Made by a program: the position numbers and the translations under genes
Notes under the pieces: model-generated
Databases searched by the model: none
Told to the model about the DNA's origin: nothing
The model's input: only the letters and a program-made list of their open reading frames with translations
Shown here: positions 37,701 to 52,000 of the stretch, piece after piece
Layout: each line of letters opens with the position of its first letter
Numbering within the stretch: position 1 is the first letter of the stretch
Assembly (NCBI GenBank): GCA_028023455.1
Contig: JAQFVV010012395.1
Location: forward strand, 5,270,001 to 5,334,000
DNA from: Epiperipatus broadwayi
Lineage: Eukaryota; Onychophora; Udeonychophora; Euonychophora; Peripatidae
Direction: 5' to 3'
DNA length: 64,000 nt

Positions 37701-39849
37701 CACACTTATCAATTAAGAGGTTGTTTGAGCCATTGCTACACTCCCTGTATTTCAAATATATAAATTCCCTTTCTGAAGGCAAATTGAGATAGCAAAGCAA
37801 AAAAATACTATGCCAAGCAATAAGACTATAAAAAACAATCAAATGATTAGCTTAGAGAATTGGGTGATGGTCAAATACTGAAAGTGACAAATTGAGCTTT
37901 GATCCAAGAACCTTTAGCTCTCAAATCCCACCTCCACCACTGAGCTAACTGTAGAAAGAAATGATAACATTTCATCATATTGATAGTGTTTACAATCCTA
38001 ACTGCTACTCATTCAACTCAATCAATATTCACATTGACATCATAAACTTTTAATAAGTCTATTTATATCATTAAGATGGATTCACATGTGGTGCTAATTT
38101 CAACTAAATTATTAAACATCATTTTGATTAAAAACCTATTCAAATAATATTTCCATAAATTAATTACTATTTACTAATTCAAGCATCATATTCATTAATG
38201 AAAACAATTGTTACAAAACATGATATTTTGAAACACTTATTGTAATAATGTTCTTTCACATTTAACAAGTCAAAGTAATTGATGAGTGGTTGTCATAATA
38301 AGATACACCCATGTAAAAGATGTTCCACACTTCATCTCCAGATTGCTTTTCTTTCTTTTACTGTTCTTTCCAAAATAATATTCCACATAAATTAAAACGG
38401 TACTTTCAACTTACGCCCCATGTGGCAACAAGAGGTGCTGTTTACTGTGTCAATCACAGCTGCTTTTGGCCCCCTACTCTGAATATTTATGTGGTTGACA
38501 CAGGAAACAGCGCCCCTTATGGCCACATGGGGCATAAGTTGAAACTACTATTAAAATAATGAGGAATCAAGAAACATCATCAATTAATGTTTATTGATTA
38601 CTTAATGCTTACTAAAAAGAGTAATGTTGGGTCATTACTATCCAATTACTTTGTTCATATTTTAAGAATATCTATCAAATTCTTTATTCTCTCTTTTTCT
38701 TAAGAAATATCTTTTCTGTACTCTCAAATTATCTACTCAGTTTATATATTTTAATTCTTTGTAAATTCACATCCCAGAAGTCTTTATCTATTTCATTAAT
38801 AATAAAATTCTGAAACCTCCAATATTGCTTGATAAGTGAATAAGTAGTTAAAAGTTACAGAATATTCTCTTTTAATCAGATGAGTACTGCTGCAGTCTGT
38901 AAAAAAAAAAAAAAAGGAGTACACCCTATGTCCCTGGGTCAAAAGATATTAAAAGATGTATGGATGCTGAGTTAATAAGATAAAGTTAATCACAAGCTCA
39001 TTAATGATGAATAATATAAAATAATTATATCTTTGTTTTATGAATAGTGTATCAATATCCATCTGCTCAACATTGATACATTACGTTCAACTAAGAATAG
39101 TTAGATACTCTTTTAGTTACCAATAACTGGATAACAGTATGTTGGTTATTTGAAAAAAATCTTAAGCTTCCTTAAAAATATCCTCAAACATCGAAACAAT
39201 GACAAAATTACAAATTCTATCCTAAACCCTTAAGTCATGGTCATAGCAGAGAAAAGCATTCAACCATTTCACTAAAAGTTTATCATTGCAATTTCATTCT
39301 GATTTCTTTCTGTATTTATTCTGCTCCAACTTTACAGATATTTAAAATAATATTTTATAATTCCTTCTAGTTGTATTTGCATGCTCATACTCAGCCTGAA
39401 TTGGTTGCTATATATTTCAGTGTTCATGATTATTATGGACTGCTGACGGTAATTATACATAACAAAATATTGTGGTTTTAATTTCTCCTTATTTGTAAAA
39501 ATGAAAATACTTAATTGTAAATATTAAAGAAAAAATATTGGTTGTTAAAAATTTGGGTTGAAGGTTTTGGGGGACGGTCCCCCTTCTCCCCGCCCTTGGG
39601 AAAATGTGTTTTTTTTATGTGAATGATAGAATTTTAAAATGGTTTTGTTTAGTATCTTTTTTTTTTATATGTAAGTACATCCTCTTTTTTTTTTTTTTTT
39701 TTTTATATATTAATAAAAATATAAAATTCTTCTATTAAAAAATTTTTCACCCAACCTCACATTTTATATATATATGAAATGTATATTTTTTTTTAAATTT
39801 AAAAAAAAAAATTTTTAATTTAAAAAAAAAAAAAAAAAAAAAAACAAAA

Positions 39850-39880
<31 letters not shown>

Positions 39881-40024
39881 CTAAAACAACCAAATTTTCC
39901 TTTTTTTTATAAAAAAAATAAAAAAAAAAAAAATATTTTGCTCTTCTTCTTCCCCCCCCCGAGGGTGGGGGTTTTTTTTTTTTTTTTTTGGAAAAAAAAG
40001 AAAAAAAAAAGGAAAAAAAAAAAT

Positions 40025-40055
<31 letters not shown>

Positions 40056-43000
40056 AAAACACCCCCCCCGCGGGGGGGAGGAAAAGGAAGGATAACAAAA
40101 TATTGCAATAATCACTGATCAGACAAGGATTTATTTTAGTCCTCCCCAATTAAGAATAGATAAATATATATATTTTCTGACCAATAACAGATCCTTAGCT
40201 TAGTTAATTAAAAGAACGGCTATAAGAATTTGAACTTCATACCATACAACAAATGTTTTAAGGCCATTAATTTACTTCCATCTAGTGAGAAAATCAAAAA
40301 CTTCAAAAATTACATTTGGCGATTATCATAAAAATTTTAATTAGAATTTTTTTTTTAATTTCAATAAAAACATGATTTGTTTGAGATCTTTGTACATCCA
40401 ACAACTATCACTTTAATAAACAACTTATTTATACTTTCTGAAAAATAAAAAATTATACAGAGCAAGACAGTAACAAATACAAAATGTTATTTCCTAAATC
40501 TATTTTCTATCATGAAACTAAACATATATTATCTTGATAAAATGATTTTAATTTATAAACAAATTAGTATTAACTTCTTTTTTTTCTTTACAATATTTGT
40601 TTACAGAAAAGTTCCAAACGTTGTTCAGAATGAAGCATGTAAATATTGATAATATTATGACTAAGTTTTAATTAGTTATTAATGAATTTATCTGAACAAT
40701 GAGTGTGTAATGTACTTTGGATTTGATCCTTTATTGAAATACAATGTAAAATATAAAATTAATCTTGAAGAAAAACTGAGTCATTACAAATCTTTGTAAC
40801 TGAACATTATATCAATCTTTTGAGTTTTATGTGCTTTACTAATATTAGTGGCTAAAAAACTATTCTGTTAACATCAGTGGAGTATTCTTATATTATTAAG
40901 TAATTTAAGAGGATTTGTAATTAATTATATTTATACACTTTTTCTTTAATATATTTGTAATATCACTATGCAATCCAGTTATTGAAATCATCTTGAAATT
41001 GATGTAATAACTACCATATTTTAATGCAAAGTAAAATATTAATTACAGTTGACTACAGTTTAATCCAATGGAGGTTTTGCAATAATTTATCATAAATGTT
41101 AATGAACTATAGTAGACATAACAATCACCTTGAATGGAAAAATAATAATTGATAAATACTGCCTGATCAAATCAATTTAAATTAAAGGATATAATGTCAT
41201 TGGATTTTTTTTACAAAAATGGATTTGAAAATATTGCTGAGATAACTAAAAGAACAAAAAGTGAACTACCCCAGCAGAGGTTACAAATGCCTAAGACTGG
41301 ACACGTTAATTCTACTATGATTATTAGAAATGAATAAACTAGAAAATTTATTTGCAGAGATTATGTGAGATAAGACAGAAATGGTGTCATGAATAAAATG
41401 AAGAAGTTGGGCTTATATTATTCTGGAGATAGCAATAGATGTAGTTGTTGTTTTAAGTCCAAAAATGATGAAATTGATTTAAGTATAAATTCTGTAAACT
41501 GGAACAACTAAGAAATTGAAAATTGATAAATTAAAAAGGTGTATTAGAAAAAAAAAAAAATGCAGACTTTCTGTATAAAAGAAAGGAAAAATTGTACAAG
41601 ATTTAATAACAAAATGAAAATAAATAATTATTCAAAAAAAAGTTTTAAAATGCTACAGAAAAAATTGTAGATTATAAAAGAAAAAAAAACACAACAAACT
41701 TTAGAAAAATTAACAAGATGGTAAATTGATAGAAAAAAGAAAGATATATAATACAAATTCTGTAAAAGCATATATAGAATGTTTAACAATGAAGTGAAAC
41801 ATTAATAAAAATAAGGCTAGACAAGAATACTTAGAAAGAGAATTATAATGAAAAGTTTTCCTATCTAAAATATTTTAGATAGAAAAAGATAGATTACAAG
41901 AATGAATCAAAAATTAAAGATAGAAATATTATTAATAAAAAAAACTGCTTATAAATCTTCTTCACATAATTATTTTAATGACTTAAAAAAGGTTTTTTAC
42001 ATTTACAAATGAAATATTAGCAATTACTTTATTGCATTAAGTAGTAAACCATTGGTGAAAAACATATGAGTAATTTATATGACTTCTGATTGGTGACAGA
42101 GATCTAAGCATTGGTAGTCCAATGAAAATGGAACATAAGTTGTTATTGTTGTTATTTATGACAGAAAGAATGAGACAAAACATTTAAAAAGTTTAGACAC
42201 TCTAGTCACTAATCAATAACTGTATTATACTATTAACTTACTCTGTCTGAAGCATAAACTGCATCATACAACCCCAGAACAGTTACAGAAATTCCTACAG
42301 CTGGACCATTGACAAGAGCCACAAGAGGCTTGGGAAAATCAATAAATGATGCAACGTACTCCCTAAAAAAACAACAGAAATAAAATAAATTAACTAAATC
42401 ACAAGAAGAGAAACATGTATGTGGAAATAAAACAGAACAAACATTTCAGTTATTTAATACTAACATCTTTCTTCAACTTTAAAAGCTCGAATTTAAATAA
42501 GTAAAATAACTGAAGTAAAACAGAGAACTATGGTAAACTTGTTGCTTTTTTTTTGACAGGAATATATAGTTATTAGTTTTCACTTGAGAATATCTATTCG
42601 TTTAATGGATGAAACTATGGTTGTGAAAAAAAATTTGTAACTTGCTTTTAAGCTTGTATTAAAATGTTCACTAGAGGGGGCTTACCACTAGCTCCAATCC
42701 TTTAATTTATGTGCCGAAAGAGAAAGAATTCAAAATCTCTTTCGGAAGGTGCTTATCCCCAGATCAATTGTTTTTGGGTTGGTATTTTAGATCTAGGGTC
42801 TGAAGTCCTAGCTTCTCACTGAGGTGAGTCATTAGCTCGAAACCAATTGGTCTGGGGATAAGGACCTTCCGATAGAGATTGTGAATTCTTTCGCTTTCAC
42901 CATTTATAAATTAAAGCTTTATTGGAGCTAGTGGTAAGCTCCCTCTAGTGAGCATATATATATAGTTTCACTAATATCTTTATTGCTATATGTTTATTTT

Positions 43001-46000
43001 ATATATACGAAAATATATAAAAAGATTTGCAAGAAATAAAACCTGAAAGTGCATACTATAATAATTTACATGAGTGTTAAAATTAACAGAATATAAAGAT
43101 ATGAATATATATCAATGGTAAATGCTTACTTAATCAAAATTTGAAGTATATTTAAAACTGTAAATATTAAATAATATCACTTAATATAATTGCTAAAAAA
43201 AAATGTTGAATGAACAGCCATTCATTTCAGCTCTAAAGAAAAGATTAAAAAAAAAACTACTCTAAAAATTTATTTTGCAATGACTATACAAAACTAATCT
43301 GTAAATCACAAAAATACATCCACATATAGATCAGGCTGGTCAATTTTTCTGTTGACTTTGTATTTTACTATATTGTCTTTTAATTTTCTCAGCAGAAGAA
43401 TGTTCTGAAATCCTTCAACACCATGTCTAATTGTAGCTCTCCAACATATTTTATTTTCTACCATATCTTCCCAATGGAAACAATTGACATTGCATACTTT
43501 AGATTGTCTTTGAGATACTATTTATAACATAAACGGGGGCTATTTCTACCATAAAAATCATGCTCATGTTTACCATAAAATGCTTTCTTAAGAAGTTTTG
43601 CATTGTTCATTCATTCTGCATATCCAATTCACTGAAGGTATGATTTTATAATAATGGATTCTATATTATTACTTCTACAAAATCGAAGAACATATTGAAT
43701 GCCTTTTAATATTATATCATATTTTTAAAATTTTGCAACTTTAAATAAAACTTTTCTAATGCTTTTATAATGTATCAATAATTGTCATTTAAATACAATA
43801 AATTAGGTAAAATAACAGCTTTACATGCAGTTAATTTAATCACAATAATTATTCCGTTTAATGAAACCCTATCTTTTAATGTGTTAAAAGCAGCATTAGA
43901 GTCTGTGTTGTACCTCAACATTTAAAAGCACCTTTCTACTTATAAATCTACAAGATATTTAAACTGGTTTATATCCTCAAATTAATAACCATCCAAGCTG
44001 AAAATTATTGAGGATTTTTCGTTCATCACTGGCTGATAAAGAATTTGAGTTTTCGAATATTAGTTATTAAACCAAAATTTTTACATGTTGCATTCAAAAG
44101 ATTAAGCACATAGTTTTTTGAAATGGCAAAAATTATACAATAATCAGCATTGCATAAATCCAGAATCCAAGATAAAATTCATGTTTTTATATTTAATTTA
44201 TTCAAATCAATAATTCCACCATCAAACCTCTATCACATCTTAATCCCTGTTTTATTAAGTTGCCTAAAAACAATTATCAAAAATATTGAAAATAATATTG
44301 GAGCAAATATAACCAATTTTCATTTTAAATGCCTCACATTTCCCAAATTGTAGTAAAACATATTCTCTCACTCCATTATGTAGAAGCTGCACAATAGGAA
44401 TAAAGCTTGGTGGACAATTAATTAATTTCAAACAATGCCATAGACCTGTTCAATTAATTGGATCAAATGACTTGACCAAATCAATAAAAGTAATATATAA
44501 ATCAATATTTTATTCCCGATACTTTTTTTTGCATTCTGCATTCATCTGGCAACAAAAACCATGACTATAGAGCTTTTTGATTCTCTAAAACCACATTGAG
44601 ACTTTGGTAAATCATTCATCTATGATCAGAAGCAATGTATTTAACAAATTCTTGAAAATATTCCATGATAATTATTGCAATCTTGTCTGTTTCAATTCTT
44701 TTTAAAAATTGGAATAGAAGTATCCTTAACATCAGGTAGCATAACTTCATGAGTCTACCTATTACTAAAAATAATACTTTTGAAGATAACATACCATCAT
44801 ATTTTAAAACTTTTCTAGGTATTTCATCAGGACTACAGCCTTTCCATTTTTAAAATTACTAAGAGCTGCTTTGATTTAACTAAGAAAGATATCTCTGTCC
44901 AAATCTAAATCAGTAGACAAAATGAATGTATCATTAAGTCATCATCTCAATTATGCAAAAGATAAAATACTTCTTCCACCTGTTCAAAATATTATTGTGA
45001 TCATATAAGTTCTACTGATGAATTTAATATGATTGTAATACTATCATTCAGATCTATATGTTGTTTTCAACGCATCAAAAAAAAAAAGGATCTAGGATGA
45101 TTATGATTGTGTATCCTTAGCAGTTTTAACCTGCTCTGTATCTGCTAACAAAAAAATGTAACAAATCATAGCAAAATATGATAATTGGGAATTAAATAAA
45201 TACAAATACCCAATATAATGAAAATTACTTATTTATTGAATAATTAGACAAAACATATAACACCACTATGCAATCCACATTAACTGAAACCTTACTATCC
45301 TGCACATCTAAACATATAGATGTATTTCACTAGAAACAGTTTTATTTTTCTCAGTCCACAATATTAATTAATAGTTTAACGGACACAATAAAATAATATT
45401 ACCCTCTGGTAAGTAATTCCTCTGCAAGTCTTCTTAGATGTATGAAAAACAATAATAAGATCAGGACAATCTGTATGGAATCCTAATCACCTCATTAACA
45501 TTCAGGTAACTGGTGCCTGAGATATGAAACTCCTCAATGACTGTGGCTAACACTCATTGTGATCTTGTTCCGCTAAAAGCGATGATAGAGAACATCTCTG
45601 ATGAAAGACAATGAAAATGCAGAAGTCTCATAGCCCAAATTTCTCCCTATTTATAAGTCACTGCATATTTTCTTATCTTCGCACTAATTAAATCTTGACT
45701 TACAAATTTAATAATAAGTATATTTTAATTTAATCACAAACTAAATAATTTTCATGTTTTAATATACATTTTTTGCTACCACTATTATTTCATTAATTAA
45801 CAAACATGGCTAACATATTTATTTTATCATCTCAAAATTCCATAATTAATTATTTCTTAGTAAACAAATACCTATATTTTTGTTTTTATTTCTTTAAGCA
45901 ATCTTTTTCTATAGTAATTAATTATTTATCTTTTCTTCTAGAGTACTTTTCTCTTTCTTTGAAAACAATGTGCTTTTATAATTTCCAATTTTTACGTTTC

Positions 46001-49000
46001 TGGTAATTACATTTATATTGTACAATTCTTTTTCTAATTTCAACTACCAAATAACTTCTCTTTTTATATAAATATAACATAACCCACTAATCATTTTTAA
46101 GCCTATATTTGTCAGTCACGAATTTATGCCTTTAATCTTTATATTTATTATTATAAACTCCACATTTATTATTTTGTTCAACTGAAACTGCTGTTTTCTT
46201 TTAATCAAATCACTATTGTCATAAAACCAATTAAGATTCTATTTTTAGTGACTCCAATAGATTTAGTAGTATCAATAACCCATTCCTTAAGAGAATCCCA
46301 TGCTTCAGTAATATGACATAATTATATTCCCAAAAAGGCCAACATTTAAAAACAAGTTGTGATTTATTCATTATTTACAAAGTTTAACTTAATCCGAAAT
46401 ATATTGTTATAATTTAATTTACAAGTATCACACTTTCTGTATTCACAACTCTGAAACTATTTACTTCAGATAAATATATTACTGATTATTATTGTTTATT
46501 TATTGGGCTAGAAATTACCATATTATTTCTCGAACATATGGGTCTTCCTTACAATTTGTATGTCTTTGTCCAAATCTAAATCAGTAGATAAAATGAATGT
46601 ATCATTAAGTCATCATCTCAATTACACAAAAGATAATCAAAATACTTCTTCCACCTGTTCAAAATATTATTGTGATCGTATAAGAGTTCTACTGATGAAT
46701 TTAATAGGATTGTAATATTATCATTCAGATCTTATGTTGTTTTCAGTGCGTCAAAAAAAAAAAAGGATCTAGGATGATTATGACAGTATATCCTTTGCAG
46801 TTTTAATCTGCTCTGTATCTGCTAACAAAAAATTGCAACAAATCACAGCAAAATGATAAATGGGAACTAAATAAATTCAAATACCCAGTATAATGAAAAT
46901 TACTTATTTATTGAATAAACAGATAAAATATATAACACCACTATGCAATCCACCTTAACTGAAACATTTAGGATTCAATCTCAATACTGTCCTGCACATC
47001 TAAACATATAGATGTATTTCACTAGAAACAGTTCTATTTTTTTCAGTCCACAATATTAATTAATAGTTTAATGGACACAATAAAATAATATTACCTTCTA
47101 GTAGTAATTTGTCTGCAAGCCTTCTTAGGCATATAAAAAATAATAATTAAGATCAGGACAATCTGTATGGACATCTAACCAGCTCATTAACATTCAGGGA
47201 ACTGGTGCCTGAGATATGAAACTCCTCAATGACTGTGGCTAACATTCACTGTGATCTTGTTTCATTCAAAGCTCGATGACAAAGAACATCTCTGATAAAA
47301 GACAATGAAGATACAGAAGTCTCATAGCTCAAATTTCTCTCTATTTATATGTCACTGCATATTTTCTTATCTTCGCACTAATTAAATCTTGACTTACAGA
47401 TTTAATAATTAATGTATTTTAATTTAATCACAAACAAAATCTTTTCATGTTTTAATTTACATTTTTTTCCCCACTATTATTTCGTTAATTAACGAACATG
47501 GCTTGGATATTTACTTTAACATTTTAAAATTTAGTAATTAATTATTTCTTAGTAAACAAATACCTATACTTTTGTTTTTATTTCTTTAAGCAGTCTTTTT
47601 CTATAATTAATTATTTATCTTTTCTTATAGAGTACTTTTCTCTTTCTTTGAAAACAATGTGCTTTTATTATTTCCAATTTTTAAGTTTCTGGTGATTATA
47701 TTTATATTGTACAATTCTTTTTCTCTTTTTATACAAATATAACATAACCCACCAATTATTTTTAAGCCTATACAGTACATACTAACTTCGAAGATTAAAA
47801 TTTAATCTCTGAACTTGGGGGAAGTAATGATATGAATGTGTATGCTTAAATGCACACACATATAAAGATATAAATTACTATTAAAAATAAATAGTAAGTT
47901 ATAAATGAATTAAAGAATTTTAAAAGACTGATCTTTTTAAAATAGGAAATAAAAGTTATTTATAACTTTGTAAGATTAGAAAAAAGATTATTTTCTAAAA
48001 GCAATTAAATTAATGAGAGTAGAATGCAGTATGATAATGGGATATAGAACAAAGGAATTTGAGTTTAAATTTTCTTTATGATTATAAACTGTAAGCAAAA
48101 AATAACTCAATAATTAAAGTCAGATATATAATGGTTAAATTCTTCTATCCAGCATGTGAGCAGTGAAAGGAATAATCATCTAAGTGGATGGATGGGAATA
48201 TGAGCCAATCAGTTTTAGGGAATGAAACAATGAATGGACTTAGTGCAAATTGAATCAAGAAAAGGAGACTTGATTATTCGAGATTCACTTGTGCACAAAG
48301 GAATTATAAGTGGGTGGAAAATGTCACCCAAATGCGCAGGAACTTCAAGTGTGGAAAGCTGGCCTCTGAATGCATGAACAGCCAGCTAGGACTCATACAA
48401 GTCATACTGATCTTCATTATTATTTTTATATGCCTACAGGCCTACGTACATATGTAGTGTATGTAGATGTATATATAGTTTGTAATGTTCGTTTAACAAT
48501 TGCTAAGAGTATTATTATTAAATTGCATTTAACCTCAATCTAATAGAGTTATGTCATTACTGGAGGATTATTATTGTTAAGTTAGTCTGGGAATGGTTAA
48601 GTACGCAGATAAGGTGTCCGGCAGTATAGTAAGGCAGACATATCCCTCATCAATTCATATAGACTTTAATAATTTCATTTTAAGATTTTAATTCTTATAT
48701 GTGTATCTAACAAGAAAAATATAAGACTATTAAAAAATTAGTTCTGCACCAGGTACAATTATAGATTTTGTGAGGAATTATATTTAACTTTATCAAATTT
48801 TGAAATATATAGTTCATCCAATAAAAATGATTTAAAAATTTTTCTATATCGACATTTTTTATCAGTTAAGAATGGAAGATAACTTTATCAGTGAGAATAT
48901 TCTTTTGTGTAATATTTGATAAAAATGTAGAATATTAAAAAAGGACCAAATATTTTAAAAGAGAAAAGATATAATTTTCTGAGATAAAAATATCTTTCAG

Positions 49001-52000
49001 GCTCGTTAAATAAATAAATGTCTTATTATTGTTAGCTAAGAAGTAAAAGATTTTTGATAATTTGGGTTGACCAGAGAATAATTGATTGAAAACATAATAA
49101 TAATATTGTGCAGTTTTTAATATTAGTAGAAAGAGATATATACAAATGGTATGTTCATCTTGTACACAGATGCTTCTTTCCATAATAGATTAGTTTTTAA
49201 AAAATAAAGTTCTGAATTATTGACCATCAAACCGAAGCAAATCTGCAAACATCTGAATTAATTAAAGCTCCTTTAGGATATAACTATATGTTTTATTTCA
49301 TGCTTGATAAGAATAACAATGCACATTTATTATTCTCATTGTTTTATTTCATTTTATATACATGTGAGTATATATTGCACATAAATATATTTAAAAATAT
49401 TCTGAGAATGATATATGAACAAAAAAAGGTTAAATGTAGAAAATAAAGTGGTTACTAGTATCACAACAACTTTTGAGACGAAAATTTAAACAATAAAACA
49501 ATATCAGTAGTAAGGCTGTTTGCTTCTATCGCAAAGTCTCTTTACCATAAATGGTATATTTAACTATTTAGGGCTAGCAATAGCGCCATGGACTGGCAGT
49601 GATACTAATACCATAAAGGGTAAAAATAACATGTTTCATTAATGTTTAATAAAAAAAATGAGCAAAAGTGCATTTACAAAAAAAAAATAACATAAAACTG
49701 ATAAATATCATATTGTACATAGTGTGTCTCAGTGAAAAAGTGATTGGTTCTGTCTTCAAACTGTTTGCAATGTCATCTCTGATACATAGGAACATAATTT
49801 TTGTTTTTTCATATATCAAATGCGTTGACCGGGAAGCAAACCCAGGTCAGCTACTTGGGAGGCAGCTATACTAACCACTAGGCCACCAATACATCGACAC
49901 ATAGGAACATAGTTTAGCTATTTATCACAAAGATTTTAAAGCTTTAGCATATTTGGATCATGAATTTTGACATGACATATGTCAGCATATTTGATATCTT
50001 CATAGATCAACTTTAATGTTCTCCCTGTAATCACAAAATCTTGCAAATCACTGGAAACATAATTCATGGCTTCAGCATCATACACAGTTTGAATTATTTA
50101 AAATGTTTCACTAACAATTTTTTCCAATTTAAAACAAAATTTAACATTAGCATATTGTTCCATCGTGGATTAAGATATGAAAGACACTTTCACATGTCAA
50201 AACATAACTTGTAATCCAGAGATCCTAGCATCTTAAAAGGTTTATGGTGAATAGCTAAACTACATCACTATGTAACACATGCATTGATTCAGAGATGTGC
50301 TATAGCCAGATTGGAGAGGGAAAAAACCAGTCTTCAGCCCTTTTACATTGGGACACACTGTGCATATGTATATATTACTTTTAATATTTGCTTGAGGAAT
50401 GCATTAAAGATGCAATAAATTGATGTTGAAAGGAAGAAGTTTATTGGTAATTTTTTCTTAATCAGGATATAATCTATAAAAGATTAAAACTAAAATATGG
50501 ATAAATTATATTGCACATATATTGGTAATGGATAAGAAAAGAAGTTCAAAACTATACTGAAAAATAAATAAAATTCATTATATAAAATTATATACAAGAA
50601 CTTTGTTATATTGGGCTATTCTGAGTTCTGTTATGCTATTTTTGTTCAAGATTCTTGTTACTTATCTCGGAAAGAATCTCAGAAAATATCTAAGCAACCT
50701 TGGTTATTAGTAGAATTTAATGTCCCCAAAGTTTTTGAAATGCTTCTTCAAATAAAACATCAACTTGTTTTTTTGTTCTACATACATTGTTAGGCTGATT
50801 GCTTTATGATTCATAAACCAATTCTGAAATGAATAGTTTCTCAATTTTCTTCAAAACTCTCTTATATTTAAGCAGTTGTTTGTTACATCCAATGTTATAA
50901 ATATCTTGGCTTTACCAAATGATTTTCATCATTATTACAAATTATTTATCAACACACTAAACCACACTGTCTTCTCCAAAATTTATAGTCACTGCTCTAC
51001 TCTTTCACTATTCACAATTATTGATCTCAAAATTATTTATCAATTTCTTCCTTCTTTTATTCTTTTTATTATTTCTGTATTACTAATCTTATTTGTTTCT
51101 ATCTACCAAATTTAACACATCTTTTTCTGCAAGACCTACAGATAACACCGATTTTTCTATTCCATTGAATCTATACTTTTCTCAGATGGAGTCCATTTTC
51201 ATACTTTATTCTGATTACTCTTTACACAACATTCCTCCCTGGGGAGATATACCATTAATGAATTACTGTTGACAAGGGCAAAGAACTCAAAAAGCACTGA
51301 GTATTTGTAGCTAAGTTACTTTCAAATCTCCCAATTCTAAGATAGCAGAAAAACCCACATCATGTGATTCATGCGTGGACAGCAACACCCAATCCAAATA
51401 AAAATTGTTACAAGACCACAATTACAAATTTTTAATCACCAATTTCTTTATTTTTTATAAAGAATCATATAAGAAAAAAATATTATTTTCCTCTTTTACT
51501 TTTAATTCAATACTTTTTATAAATTATATAAATAACAAAATATGGAATAAAGTGACCCTTTATTTTTATCATTTATATAATGACATAGTAATTTAAATTA
51601 TAATTAACTTCAAAGATGTTTAACTAGATTTGATTGAAACATCAAAATATAATACATTTTTCAATTAAAAGAAAAAGAAAAATGTGATACTTTAAATTGT
51701 ACATACATATAATAATAATAGAATATCTTAATTATATACATATACACTATAGTATCCTGTATTTATGACCTCCACATACATGCATAGTATAGTGTGTACA
51801 TGTGCTTAACTGTTTTACATATGCTTTCCACATGTGTGTGTATATATATACAAATATTTCAATACTTATGTATGCATTAAAAATACATATCTCTATATAC
51901 ATGAGTATACAAAACGCATATACATGGTTTCTATAATTTCTGCTAAGACTCGGAATCATATGTTGTGGGTATGGGATAACTATTTTATAAATATTTTATT

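Noticed and set aside
39747-40149. Three overlapping open frames rich in Phe, Lys and Pro
   Set aside because: They are translations of homopolymer runs and have no credible protein features.
43861-47773. Additional ECI2 exons in the large intron
   Set aside because: No frame here fits the family, and exons at 53218-53320 and 42242-42362 already join without a gap.
49806-49892. Functional tRNA-Gly gene on the minus strand
   Set aside because: The acceptor stem has a mismatch and wobble pairs, the B box is altered, and an A-rich tail with a target duplication shows retroposition.
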